NCBI GenBank assembly: GCA_947494145.1
Contig: CANLTZ010000006.1
Coordinates: forward strand, 1 to 64,000
Origin: an uncultured Jannaschia sp.
Lineage (GTDB): Bacteria > Pseudomonadota > Alphaproteobacteria > Rhodobacterales > Rhodobacteraceae
DNA length: 64,000 nt
Reading direction: 5' to 3'
The notes below the pieces were generated by a model, which was not told the DNA's origin, searched no databases, and was given only the letters and a program-made list of their open reading frames with translations. The number at the start of each line of letters is the position of its first letter. Positions within the stretch are counted from its first letter, which is position 1. The position numbers and the translations under genes were made by a program. This document shows, piece by piece, positions 57,316-64,000 of the stretch.

Positions 57316-57327
57316 GGGGCGTCGGTT

Positions 57328-57555
57328 TTGGCCCATGCGAACAAGGTCATCCGGTCGGTGAACCTGGACGGCGCGGATATCTGCGTCGACATTTTCCAGC
57401 GCCCCGATGGGACCTTCGGTTTCGATGAGTTCCGCCGCGACCCGGAGGACGGACGGGGTTGGTTTTCCATCGGCCACCACGGGGTGGAGGCCTTCGCCAC
57501 CGAAGCAGCCGCAGTCGCCGCTGCCGTCACGAGAGTCGGGTGGTTCGAGGGGTAG
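57328..57555 (+). CDS. Small hypothetical protein, 75 aa
   Basis: A TTG at 57328, with GAGGGG nine bases before it, opens a 75-residue frame 12 bases after tupA. It reads as a compact alpha/beta protein (SVNLDGADICVDIFQRPDG, FDEFRRDPEDGRGWFSIG). I do not recognise the family, although short proteins of this type trail tup or formate-dehydrogenase genes in relatives as I recall. It is likely cotranscribed with tupBCA. Confidence 0.65.
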   Translation: MAHANKVIRSVNLDGADICVDIFQRPDGTFGFDEFRRDPEDGRGWFSIGHHGVEAFATEAAAVAAAVTRVGWFEG

Positions 57556-57760
57556 GCGGCGTTGAGGCGAATGGCGGGTCTGAGCCCAGTTTGACATATG
57601 CTGCATGTTGAACAAATGGCAGCTTCCGGCGTTCCGCGTGCCTCTAGACCTTCCTTTGGCGACATGCCGAAACTTGCTGACACCCCCGATGCAACGACAA
57701 AACCGCTTCACTCTGACGTTCTATATCAGCGCATCCGGTCGAAACCCGGTCCGAAGCTGA
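57556..57760. other. Gene-poor spacer
   Basis: Between the small tup-linked gene and the deacetylase I find no convincing gene or terminator. A plus-strand frame from 57598 runs into the opposite-strand deacetylase gene and has no recognisable protein. With the similar stretch at 58613-58776, this suggests that the deacetylase was inserted together with flanking non-coding DNA. Confidence 0.4.
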
Positions 57761-58612
57761 CTACTCGCTCGGACGTCCCATCACCCGCTCGACCTGCGAA
57801 AGCCCACGCGGCCCGGCATAGAGGTCGGGCATGGCGTAGAAGGGATCGCGCATGGCCTCCTCGACGCTGACAAAGGTCCAGCCTTCGGCCACATACCAGT
57901 CCAGCATTTCGCTGAGGTGATCCGCGTTGATCCGGTTCATGTGGAGGAGGAGGATGTGAGGCACCTCCCCGCCGATGGCATCCTCGGCCAGAGATTCGAA
58001 GTGCAGCGTGCGCTCTCGGATGTGGGCGAGGTAGGCCTCAGCGATCTCGGCAGCCGTAACCTCGTCGTCTCGGTCGAGCGCGTCGAGGTAGTCGGCATTG
58101 TAGCGCCAGTCGTCGGTGTCGATGGTGACGGGGACGTTCACGTAGCCAAGATCGGCGAGCACTTGATCGGCGGCGGCCTTGGCTTCCTCCGTCTCGCCCT
58201 CCCGCAGGAACGGAAAGCGGTAGAAGCGGCTCTCCCCAATCCAGCGGGACAGGGCCTCGTCTGTTCGCTGCGTTTCCTCGCGGAACTGGTCCGGCGTGAG
58301 CGTCCCGTAGTCCGGGTGCGACCAGGAGTGATTGCCCACCGTGTGACCTGCCTCGGCGAAGGCGGCGACGGCCCGGCGCGAGCGCCAGCCGATTTGGCTA
58401 CCGACCGCGAAGCCCGTCGCCTCCACCCTATGCGCCGCCAGCGCTTCGTTCACAGCCCGGACCTGCTCCAATCCTTCCGAGGGCGAGGTGCGCGAAGGCA
58501 TGACGTAAGGCAGGTCGTCCAACGTGATCGCGATCTCGCGGGCCGCGCCCGGGAGCGCGGTCGACAGGACAGCCAAGCCGGCGGCGATGGCGCGGGTGAC
58601 ATGGGCGAGCAT
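57761..58612 (-). CDS. Polysaccharide deacetylase family protein (secreted)
   Basis: The 283-residue protein has a signal peptide (about 1-24) and a NodB-homology domain. The catalytic Asp-Asp is in ITLDDLPYV, metal histidines in GNHSWSHPDYG and the FPFLREG motif replaces the usual RPPxG. DTDDWRYNA and HILLLHMNRINADHL complete the site. It should remove acetyl or similar groups from a periplasmic glycan. It interrupts the tup and formate-dehydrogenase accessory genes and is flanked by spacers, so it may be a later arrival. The ATG at 58612 is the natural start. Confidence 0.88.
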   Translation of the reverse strand: MLAHVTRAIAAGLAVLSTALPGAAREIAITLDDLPYVMPSRTSPSEGLEQVRAVNEALAAHRVEATGFAVGSQIGWRSRRAVAAFAEAGHTVGNHSWSHPDYGTLTPDQFREETQRTDEALSRWIGESRFYRFPFLREGETEEAKAAADQVLADLGYVNVPVTIDTDDWRYNADYLDALDRDDEVTAAEIAEAYLAHIRERTLHFESLAEDAIGGEVPHILLLHMNRINADHLSEMLDWYVAEGWTFVSVEEAMRDPFYAMPDLYAGPRGLSQVERVMGRPSE

Positions 58613-58776
58613 TCGGAACCCTAGCAGTTCGTCGCGTCCGCGATACAGAGGCGAGCTGAGTATGTCGTCCAAACATAGCCCCTCAGGACATCTTGCAAAG
58701 TCGACCTTAGATTCTGAGCCGCCAATGGCTGCTTCGTCCGCACAACCGACGCGACCTTCCACGTCAGCGAAACCCT

Positions 58777-59250
58777 TCATTCTTCCCCATGCACGGCCAC
58801 CTGCGCGATCTCTGCGTCCTGGTGGTCCAGGATGCGGAACGTCTCTGTCACCCCGGCTTCGCCCAAGTCGCGCGCGACGGTCATGACGCGGTTGGCCTCG
58901 ACCCCATCGCAAAGACTGGCCATGGCGTCGACTTCCTGCGTGGCGACAGGCAGGGCCGCGTCGATGGACGGTGCGCCGTAAAGCGTCACGAAGTGTTCTG
59001 CCAGCGATGTCACCAGGGCCTCGCGCTCCGCCGGTTCGATCTGGGTCACCGCGACGAAGGTGACCCGCCCGAAGGTTTCCAGGCCCAGCCAGCCATTGGT
59101 GAACGCCTGACGCGCCTTGCCCACCAGGTCGGCCTCCGTCCAATCAGAAAACTCGAATCCGCCAGGGATGCACCATTCGCCCGTCCGTGCAGCCACGCGA
59201 TACACGTTGCGGTCACTTTCGTCGAAATGGATGGCGCGGGCGAAGTTCAT
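58777..59250 (-). CDS. DUF6505 family protein
   Basis: The 157-residue product matches what I recall of DUF6505: MNFARAIHFDESDRNVYRVAA, GEWCIPGGFEFSDW, GKARQAFTNGWLGLETFGRVTFVAV and a MASLCDGVEANRV block. No function is known. It overlaps the ligase-like gene upstream by four bases and belongs to the minus-strand formate-dehydrogenase accessory run. Its job is unknown but probably tied to maturation of that enzyme. Confidence 0.8.
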   Translation of the reverse strand: MNFARAIHFDESDRNVYRVAARTGEWCIPGGFEFSDWTEADLVGKARQAFTNGWLGLETFGRVTFVAVTQIEPAEREALVTSLAEHFVTLYGAPSIDAALPVATQEVDAMASLCDGVEANRVMTVARDLGEAGVTETFRILDHQDAEIAQVAVHGEE

Positions 59251-59876
59251 GGATGCTCCAACAGGTCGGTCAATGGATCCAGAATGGTCCTGTCGCCTTC
59301 GCGGCGCAAGCGTCCCAAGGTTTCGTCCCGACCGATCCAGACGGGGTCAGATGTCTCCCGCTCCCATGCGGCGCCTTCGAGTTCGGCATGAAGCGGGGCA
59401 GGGCCGGTGTCTTCCCATTCGGCCAGGCGGTGGACGAGGTGCCGCGACCAGCTTTCGAGTAGGTCCTGGGCATTGACGCTGGCCAAGGGTTCGTTCGGGT
59501 CGAGGCCAAGGGTCACATGGGCGACGATCCAGGCGGGAATGGTGGCTGCATCGGTCCGTGGTGCAATCACGCCCACGCCGCCTGCCACGGCGCCATCCAC
59601 ATAGATCGCGTTTTCCCAACCCAGATGGACGGGGACTTCGGCCGGGCCGATGGCCCCAACGGCATCGCGCAGCGCGACCAGGGCAAGCGGGCCCATCTGG
59701 ACGGCCTGCCCAAGCGGGACATCCGGGGCAAGCACAAGGGCGGCTTCCAGCCCGGTATCGGCCCGCCAAAGCAGCGTGCCGCCATCGCAACCGTCTTGGG
59801 CCGCGGCGATGGCATCCATGCGCGGGTCCGGCGATAGATGACCCCGCAGAAGGGGCGGCAGCGACAGGTCCGTCAC
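59247..59876 (-). CDS. Biotin/lipoate-protein ligase-like protein (DUF4444 C-terminus)
   Basis: A 209-residue relative of the biotin/lipoate ligase fold. The N-terminal part has GTLLWRADTGLEAALVLAPDVPLGQAVQMG in place of the usual ligase core, then VPVHLGWENAIYVDGAVAGGVGVIAP, which echoes the W-P-N-D / G-K-x-x-G segments. A small C-terminal domain resembles DUF4444 (DPVWIGRDETLGRLRR). Catalytic lysine is not evident, so activity is doubtful. I use GTG 59876; GGAG lies 8 bases upstream within a strong hairpin. The gene is part of the formate-dehydrogenase accessory cluster. Confidence 0.8.
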   Translation of the reverse strand: MTDLSLPPLLRGHLSPDPRMDAIAAAQDGCDGGTLLWRADTGLEAALVLAPDVPLGQAVQMGPLALVALRDAVGAIGPAEVPVHLGWENAIYVDGAVAGGVGVIAPRTDAATIPAWIVAHVTLGLDPNEPLASVNAQDLLESWSRHLVHRLAEWEDTGPAPLHAELEGAAWERETSDPVWIGRDETLGRLRREGDRTILDPLTDLLEHP

Positions 59877-59878
59877 GG

Positions 59879-59906
59879 GTGCAACTCCGCTTGAACGGAG
59901 TTGCAC
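59879..59906 (-). promoter_or_regulatory. Perfect 11-bp hairpin over the ribosome binding site of the ligase-like gene
   Basis: GTGCAACTCCG (59879-59889) and CGGAGTTGCAC (59896-59906) are perfect inverted repeats around a six-base loop. In the minus-strand mRNA the GGAG ribosome site of the gene starting at GTG 59876 lies inside the 3' arm. The structure would hide that site. It lies 27 bases after the mrp stop, with no U-tract, so translational control or mRNA processing is likelier than termination. Confidence 0.65.
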
Positions 59907-59933
59907 CTGGCTTGAAAGACAGGTGTCCTCGCC

Positions 59934-60992
59934 TCAGCCATGGCCCGCCGCAACCAGGTCACGCGCTAGTTTCCGATAGGATTCTGCCTGGGGTGAGCCG
60001 GGTTTTGACGCGACCACCGGCGCGCCGCCATCCGCCGCCACCCGGATTGACAGATGCAGCGGGATTTCGGCCAGAAGCGGGACGCCCAGCTTGGCCGCTT
60101 CAGCGGCTACGCCGCCATGGCCGAAAATGTGTTCTTCGTGTCCGCAGTTGGAGCAGACATGGGTGGACATGTTTTCCACCATGCCGATGACAGGGATGCT
60201 CATCTGGTTGAACATGTCGATGCCCTTGCGCGCGTCGATCAGAGCCACGTCTTGGGGCGTGGAAACCACGATGGCCCCGTCCAGCGCGAATTTCTGCGCC
60301 AGCGTCATCTGCACATCACCCGTACCTGGAGGCAGGTCCACCAGAAGGATGTCGAGCGTGCCCCATTGCACCTGGTTCATCATCTGTTGAAGCGCACCCA
60401 TTAACATGGGGCCCCGCCAGACGACGGCCTGATCTTCGTTGGTCATCAGGCCCATGGACATCATGGTGACGCCGTGGTTGCGCAGCGGCAGGATGGTTTT
60501 GCCATCGGGCGAGGCGGGCCGCCCCGAAACGCCCAGCATCCGCGGCTGGGATGGGCCATAGACATCCGCATCCAGCAGGCCCACGCGGCGGCCTTCGGCG
60601 GCCAGTGCCACGGCCAGATTGGCCGACAGCGTGGACTTCCCCACGCCGCCCTTGCCGCTGGCGACGGCCACGATGCGGGCCACCCCGGGCACAGCCAGCG
60701 GCCCCTTCGGCTCGGCGGCGCGCGCGGGCTTCAGCTCCGGCGGAGCCTTGTCGGTATGGGCCGTCATCATGACATTGGCTTGGGTCATGCCCGGCAACGC
60801 GGCCAAGGCGGCTTCGGCCTGGGCGCGGATCGGTTCCATCACCTTCGCTTGGTCTGGCGCGATTTCCATCACGAAACGGGCCGCACCATCGGCGACGGTC
60901 AGGGCCCGCACGAACCCGGCGGCCACCAAGTCGTCGCCGCTGGGGGCTTTGATTTGTTTGAGCGCTGCCAGCGCGTCTTCGCGTGTGGCCAT
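59934..60992 (-). CDS. apbC: Mrp/ApbC-family Fe-S cluster carrier ATPase
   Basis: The 352-residue protein has an N-terminal DUF59/MIP18 domain (about 1-85) and a P-loop NTPase: deviant Walker A SGKGGVGKSTLSANLAVAL (112-130), LLDADVYGPSQPRML, and the cluster-holding Cys-x2-Cys in HVCSNCGHEEHIFG. It delivers Fe-S clusters to apo-enzymes. Here it is embedded with polyferredoxin and formate-dehydrogenase accessory genes, so it may serve that enzyme. It starts at ATG 60992, one base beyond the DUF6494 stop. Confidence 0.95.
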   Translation of the reverse strand: MATREDALAALKQIKAPSGDDLVAAGFVRALTVADGAARFVMEIAPDQAKVMEPIRAQAEAALAALPGMTQANVMMTAHTDKAPPELKPARAAEPKGPLAVPGVARIVAVASGKGGVGKSTLSANLAVALAAEGRRVGLLDADVYGPSQPRMLGVSGRPASPDGKTILPLRNHGVTMMSMGLMTNEDQAVVWRGPMLMGALQQMMNQVQWGTLDILLVDLPPGTGDVQMTLAQKFALDGAIVVSTPQDVALIDARKGIDMFNQMSIPVIGMVENMSTHVCSNCGHEEHIFGHGGVAAEAAKLGVPLLAEIPLHLSIRVAADGGAPVVASKPGSPQAESYRKLARDLVAAGHG

Positions 60993-61183
60993 CAGTCGGG
61001 CGTGCCGTCGATTTGCCCGGTGACGACATGTTCCAGGTCAAGCCCGTCGATCGTCAGCACCACCTTGGCGTGAAATGGACCGGACCGGCCTGCGGCGCGG
61101 GCGGCTTTCTCGATTTCCTGTTGTGAGGTGACACCCACCTGCTTGAGGAACTTGCGCATGGACATGTTGAAATCGTCGGACAT
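60992..61183 (-). CDS. DUF6494 family protein, 63 aa
   Basis: This small protein fits DUF6494 as I remember it: FNMSMRKFLKQVGVTSQQEIE, AKVVLTIDGLDLEHVVTGQID. It may form a short helix pair and a beta hairpin. Function is unknown. It starts at ATG 61183, ten bases after the polyferredoxin gene. Its last base coincides with the first base of mrp, so the three genes are cotranslated. It may assist cluster delivery. Confidence 0.82.
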   Translation of the reverse strand: MSDDFNMSMRKFLKQVGVTSQQEIEKAARAAGRSGPFHAKVVLTIDGLDLEHVVTGQIDGTPD

Positions 61184-61193
61184 CGAACTCTCC

Positions 61194-63113
61194 CTAGTTC
61201 AGATAATCGTCGGTGGACCGGGGCTTGGGCCGGGGTGCCGATGTGAAGGGGTTGTCTTCGGTATGGGCCACGGCGTTCACCCGGCATTTGTCGCACATGC
61301 GGATCATCTGGGCCTTTTCGGCGCCAAACATCGGGTGCTTATCGGCGAGCATGCCTGCGATGCGCTCGATGGTGGAGGCCACGCCAAAAGGCGCGCCGCA
61401 TTCGATGCAAAGCGCGGGCTCCTCTTCGTTCAGGATCTGCGGGCTGAGCGCTTCGGGGCTGAGGTTCAGGCGCGGTTCGAGACTGATCGCGCTTTCGGGG
61501 CAGATATTGGCACAAAGACCGCATTGCAGGCAGGCATCTTCGGTGAACCGCAGTTCCGGCCGGTCGGGGTTGTCGAGAAGTGCGCCTGACGGGCAGAGCG
61601 ACACGCAAGACAGGCAGAGCGTGCAGGCATCGGTGTTGACCTGAAGCGTCCCGTAAGGCGCATGCGCTGGCAAAGGCACGGTTTCGGTGCCGCGCAGCGC
61701 GGTGGCGGCCGTGCGTGTCACCTGGCGGCGGGTGCCGATGGGCAGGATGGGTTCCGCCAAGGCGGCGGGCAGCGGCGCGCGGGTTTCCTGGTCCAACGCG
61801 TCGGGCTCGGCTGCCGTCATAAGGCGCACGGCGTCTTGGCCCGCAATCGCATTGGCCAGGGCGATCTGGGTTTCTAGCGGGGCGATTTCCGTCGGCGGGC
61901 CGGGCAAGATGTCGACGCGCGCGAAGCCCGCGCCCAATGCTGCCAGCGCTTCGGCATGGCCGAAGGCGGCGAGGGCGGGCAGGTGCAGCGGTACGGCATG
62001 GGGCGGCAAGCCCGCGCCATGGCGGGCGGATAGCGCGATCATCTCCGTCCCGTGGTCGTCATGGACGAGGAGCGACGGCACGTCGCCGAAGCTGCGGAAG
62101 GTGCGGGCCAGAACCTCTATCCGGCGGAACGTGTCGTCGGTGGATGGCGCGTCATAGCTGATCGCGCCGGACGGACAGGTCGACGCGCAGGCGCCGCAAC
62201 CCGCGCAGATCATCGGGTCGATGGTGACATGCTCGCCCGCCGGGCTGATGGCGCCCGTGGGGCAGAGGTCCAGGCAATTGGTACAGCCCGTCTGTTCGGC
62301 GCGTGAATGCGCGCACAGGCTGGGCTCCGCGCGGACATGCAGGACCTTCTCAAACGTGCCGATCAGTTGGGAGGCCTCCAGGACGGCGTCGGCCACTGCC
62401 TGGGGGGATTTCGGATCGGGGCGCAGATAGCCCTCGCGCTTGTGATGGGCGGGGAAAAGCGGCGTGCCGCCCGTCAGGTCCAGGATAGCATCGCAGCGTG
62501 TCTTGGCGCTGTCGCGCGGGTGCGAAAAGGCCCGGGCGCGGCCCGATGGGTCGATCTGCCGCAGGCCGTCCAACGTTAACTCGAACCCCGCAAACGTGCC
62601 TGACGCGCTGCGAATGCGGCCCGACACGATGTCGAATGGCGCGGGGTCGGGCGCCTCCGCGTCCTCGGGCAAAAGGACGGTGACCGACAGGATCGGGTGC
62701 AGCCGAGTGGCCGCCGCCAGCGCCACATCCGCGGGCCCCACGATCAGGCAAAGCCCGTCCGATGTCACATCGCGCACCGGCATTTCCGCAGCGGGCAAGG
62801 CCGCCTCAGTCAGCAGCGCGGCCTGTTTCGCCGTGGCCGCGCCGTCGGCGTTCCAGCCCGCGCGGTCCCGTATATCAACGAATTGCGGCACTGGGGCGCC
62901 GCCTTCCTGGGCCAACGCGGTCAGCGCATCCGCCTGTTCGGCGCAGGCCATGATCGCGTCGCCACCGGCAAAGGCCTTCGCCACCTCCTCGGGGCTGCAG
63001 GTGCAGAGCGCCTTGTGGACGGCACCGCAGCTGCGGCCCGTCGCTTCTGACAACGCGTCGGCGTCGATCTGCTGCGTGTCTGCGCAGGTGCACAGGACGA
63101 TCCGTCCGGTCAT
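61194..63113 (-). CDS. Polyferredoxin-like 4Fe-4S protein of the formate-dehydrogenase accessory cluster
   Basis: The 639-residue protein has four ferredoxin-type motifs: CTNCLDLCPTGAIS and CAGCGACASTCPSGAIS in the middle, and CTLCLSCVSLCPSGALLD and CLQCGLCANICPESAIS near the end. Two extra Cys pairs follow (CIECGAP, CDKC). The N-terminal 200 residues have more cysteines (LCTCADTQ, LCTCSPEE, MACAEQ) and a HdrA- or sulfite-reductase-like feel. It is probably an electron hub or maturation factor for formate dehydrogenase in the cytoplasm. It diverges from the DUF3305 gene. Confidence 0.9.
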   Translation of the reverse strand: MTGRIVLCTCADTQQIDADALSEATGRSCGAVHKALCTCSPEEVAKAFAGGDAIMACAEQADALTALAQEGGAPVPQFVDIRDRAGWNADGAATAKQAALLTEAALPAAEMPVRDVTSDGLCLIVGPADVALAAATRLHPILSVTVLLPEDAEAPDPAPFDIVSGRIRSASGTFAGFELTLDGLRQIDPSGRARAFSHPRDSAKTRCDAILDLTGGTPLFPAHHKREGYLRPDPKSPQAVADAVLEASQLIGTFEKVLHVRAEPSLCAHSRAEQTGCTNCLDLCPTGAISPAGEHVTIDPMICAGCGACASTCPSGAISYDAPSTDDTFRRIEVLARTFRSFGDVPSLLVHDDHGTEMIALSARHGAGLPPHAVPLHLPALAAFGHAEALAALGAGFARVDILPGPPTEIAPLETQIALANAIAGQDAVRLMTAAEPDALDQETRAPLPAALAEPILPIGTRRQVTRTAATALRGTETVPLPAHAPYGTLQVNTDACTLCLSCVSLCPSGALLDNPDRPELRFTEDACLQCGLCANICPESAISLEPRLNLSPEALSPQILNEEEPALCIECGAPFGVASTIERIAGMLADKHPMFGAEKAQMIRMCDKCRVNAVAHTEDNPFTSAPRPKPRSTDDYLN

Positions 63114-63168
63114 GTCGTCCTCCTCCCTCGGTCTGGGGGCTCAATGGGCCACATGGGTTCCGGGATGG

Positions 63169-63196
63169 CAAGCGCCCCCTTCCCAAGGGGCGCTTG
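63169..63196. promoter_or_regulatory. Perfect 10-bp inverted repeat between divergent genes
   Basis: CAAGCGCCCC (63169-63178) and GGGGCGCTTG (63187-63196) flank an eight-base spacer in the 101-base gap between the polyferredoxin gene and the DUF3305 gene. The repeat is symmetrical to both promoters and could be an operator for a regulator of both arms. As RNA it would form a strong hairpin 18 bases before the DUF3305 ATG. Confidence 0.5.
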
Positions 63197-63214
63197 GCCG
63201 GGCAGGCTGGACAC

Positions 63215-63754
63215 ATGGAACGAACGGCTGAAATGGATGTGGGTGTCGTGTTGCGGCGCACGCCCGGGGTGACGCGCTGGCAGAAGCAGGTCTGGTCCCT
63301 GGCCGGCGTGATCCCCTTCGCCCCGGAAGCGAACGGGCGGGTGCTGCGCGACAGTGACGATGTGTTGGAAGTGCATGCGGCCACGCGGCCCTTGATTTTG
63401 CATCGCAAGGAAACCGAGGCACTGGTACAGAACCTGTCCGCGCAGGTGCCGTCCCTCTGGGTGGCGATGCGCGGGACGGGGCAGCCCGACATCGTGACGG
63501 TCACCGCCTCCCCGTTCGAGGCAGGGTGCCACGATATCGACGATGAGGACCGGGTGGAAAAGGTCGCGATGCCTGCGGGTATCCGCGACTGGATCGAGGC
63601 CTTCGTGGCGCGCCACCACGTGGATGAGCCCTTTATCAAGCGTCGGCGCGACAAGCTGCGTGAGGGGGCCAAGCAGGACGGGATCGGAGATGCCCGCATT
63701 CCGCAAGGCGCCGATGTCTGGCGCACGCCGTCATCGCTTCGGGGGCGGAAATGA
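63215..63754 (+). CDS. DUF3305 domain protein
   Basis: The 179-residue product matches DUF3305: TRWQKQVWSLAGVIPFAPE, then LILHRKETEALVQNLSAQVPSLWVAM, TASPFEAGCHDIDDEDRVEKVAMP, and WIEAFVARHHVDEPFIKRRRDKLR. The family is found beside formate dehydrogenase genes and DUF3306 but has no known activity. The ATG at 63215 lacks a clear ribosome site. Its stop overlaps the next gene (ATGA). Confidence 0.88.
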   Translation: MERTAEMDVGVVLRRTPGVTRWQKQVWSLAGVIPFAPEANGRVLRDSDDVLEVHAATRPLILHRKETEALVQNLSAQVPSLWVAMRGTGQPDIVTVTASPFEAGCHDIDDEDRVEKVAMPAGIRDWIEAFVARHHVDEPFIKRRRDKLREGAKQDGIGDARIPQGADVWRTPSSLRGRK

Positions 63755-64000
63755 GCGACTTCTGGTCCCGCCGCCGTCAATCCGTCGAAGCCGAGGAACA
63801 GGCTGAGGCGGAAGCCGCTGCCGCCCGCGAAGATGAAGCCACGCAGGCGGAACTCGCGGACCTGGACGATTCGGAGATCCTGGAACGCTTGGGCCTACCC
63901 GATCCCGATTCCATTGGCCCCGGCGACGATGTGGCCGCCTTCATGGCCAAGGCCGTGCCGCGGCACATCCGCAACAGGGCCCTTCGCAAGCTCTGGGTGT
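63751..64000 (+). CDS. DUF3306 domain protein (partial, cut by window edge)
   Basis: The ATG at 63751 overlaps the DUF3305 stop. The visible 83 residues read SDFWSRRRQSVEAEEQAE, a long Glu/Ala-rich helix, then LADLDDSEILERLGLPDPD and FMAKAVPRHIRNRALRKLWV, exactly the DUF3306 pattern. The C-terminal part is outside the window. It is expected to be followed by 4Fe-4S, fdhD or formate-dehydrogenase genes. Function is unknown; partnership with DUF3305 is inferred from constant pairing. Confidence 0.88.
   Translation, partial: MSDFWSRRRQSVEAEEQAEAEAAAAREDEATQAELADLDDSEILERLGLPDPDSIGPGDDVAAFMAKAVPRHIRNRALRKLWV

Noticed and set aside
57598-57870. Plus-strand frame of 90 codons between the small tup-linked gene and the deacetylase
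   Set aside because: No ribosome binding site, no recognisable protein, and the second half is antisense to the deacetylase.

Overview
The window is about 64 kb of GC-rich, gene-dense chromosome. Gene content and order point to an alphaproteobacterium of the Rhodobacterales (roseobacter type): rsfS-rlmH-gpmI-(EnvC-like)-ctpA-rppH, AFG1/ZapE, short-type argC, family-specific DUF6478/6494/6505 proteins, and a DUF3305/DUF3306 formate-dehydrogenase accessory cluster. This placement is inferred from family knowledge, not from a marker gene. I see no rRNA, tRNA, CRISPR array, insertion sequence or phage gene, and no gene-free stretch over 300 bases. The longest are 2450-2732 and 19709-19981; the second probably holds a leader peptide and attenuator.

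Layout. 1-12.7 kb: a small membrane protein, leuC with a start-less ORF behind it, a large unknown exported protein, a small secreted protein and an MscS channel. Then comes a co-directional housekeeping run: rsfS, rlmH, gpmI, a degenerate LytM/EnvC-like protein, ctpA, rppH and a secreted protein. 12.7-24.9 kb: ggt and an MFS transporter, a GNAT enzyme, zapE, a reductase/epimerase, argC (preceded by an arginine-rich short ORF and a strong terminator), a secreted protein, RidA, folC, accD, a YgeA-like racemase and a CPBP protease. 24.9-37.7 kb: ilvD with two small unknown genes, a FadH-like flavoenzyme, a GAF histidine kinase divergent from a LysR regulator, a four-gene overlapping operon (CinA-like, GNAT, AhpD-like, OmpA-like), sfsA, map and radC. 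37.7-44.2 kb: a four-gene overlapping operon (AEC transporter, fghA, HAD, ornithine-cyclodeaminase-like), a secreted peptide, a TetR regulator with a clear operator, ubiG and pip.

44.2-55.0 kb is a surface-polysaccharide locus: rfbC-rfbB-rfbD (dTDP-rhamnose, without rfbA), a Wza-type export lipoprotein, and an operon running from a good sigma70-like promoter (47870-47898): CapD/FlaA1 dehydratase, UDP-glucuronate-4-epimerase-like enzyme, FAH-family hydrolase, two glycosyltransferases and UDP-glucose dehydrogenase. No polymerase, flippase or chain-length kinase is in view, so the pathway must use genes elsewhere.

55.1-64.0 kb couples a tungstate ABC transporter (tupB-tupC-tupA) to a set of poorly characterised proteins that in this family accompany formate dehydrogenase: DUF6505, a lipoate/biotin-ligase-like protein, the Mrp/ApbC Fe-S carrier, DUF6494, a polyferredoxin, DUF3305 and DUF3306. 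The likely job is making or electron-coupling a tungsten/molybdenum formate dehydrogenase whose structural genes should lie just beyond 64000. A polysaccharide deacetylase with unusual non-coding flanks interrupts it. The most novel signals are the candidate arginine attenuator before argC and two perfect hairpins in the formate-dehydrogenase accessory cluster.
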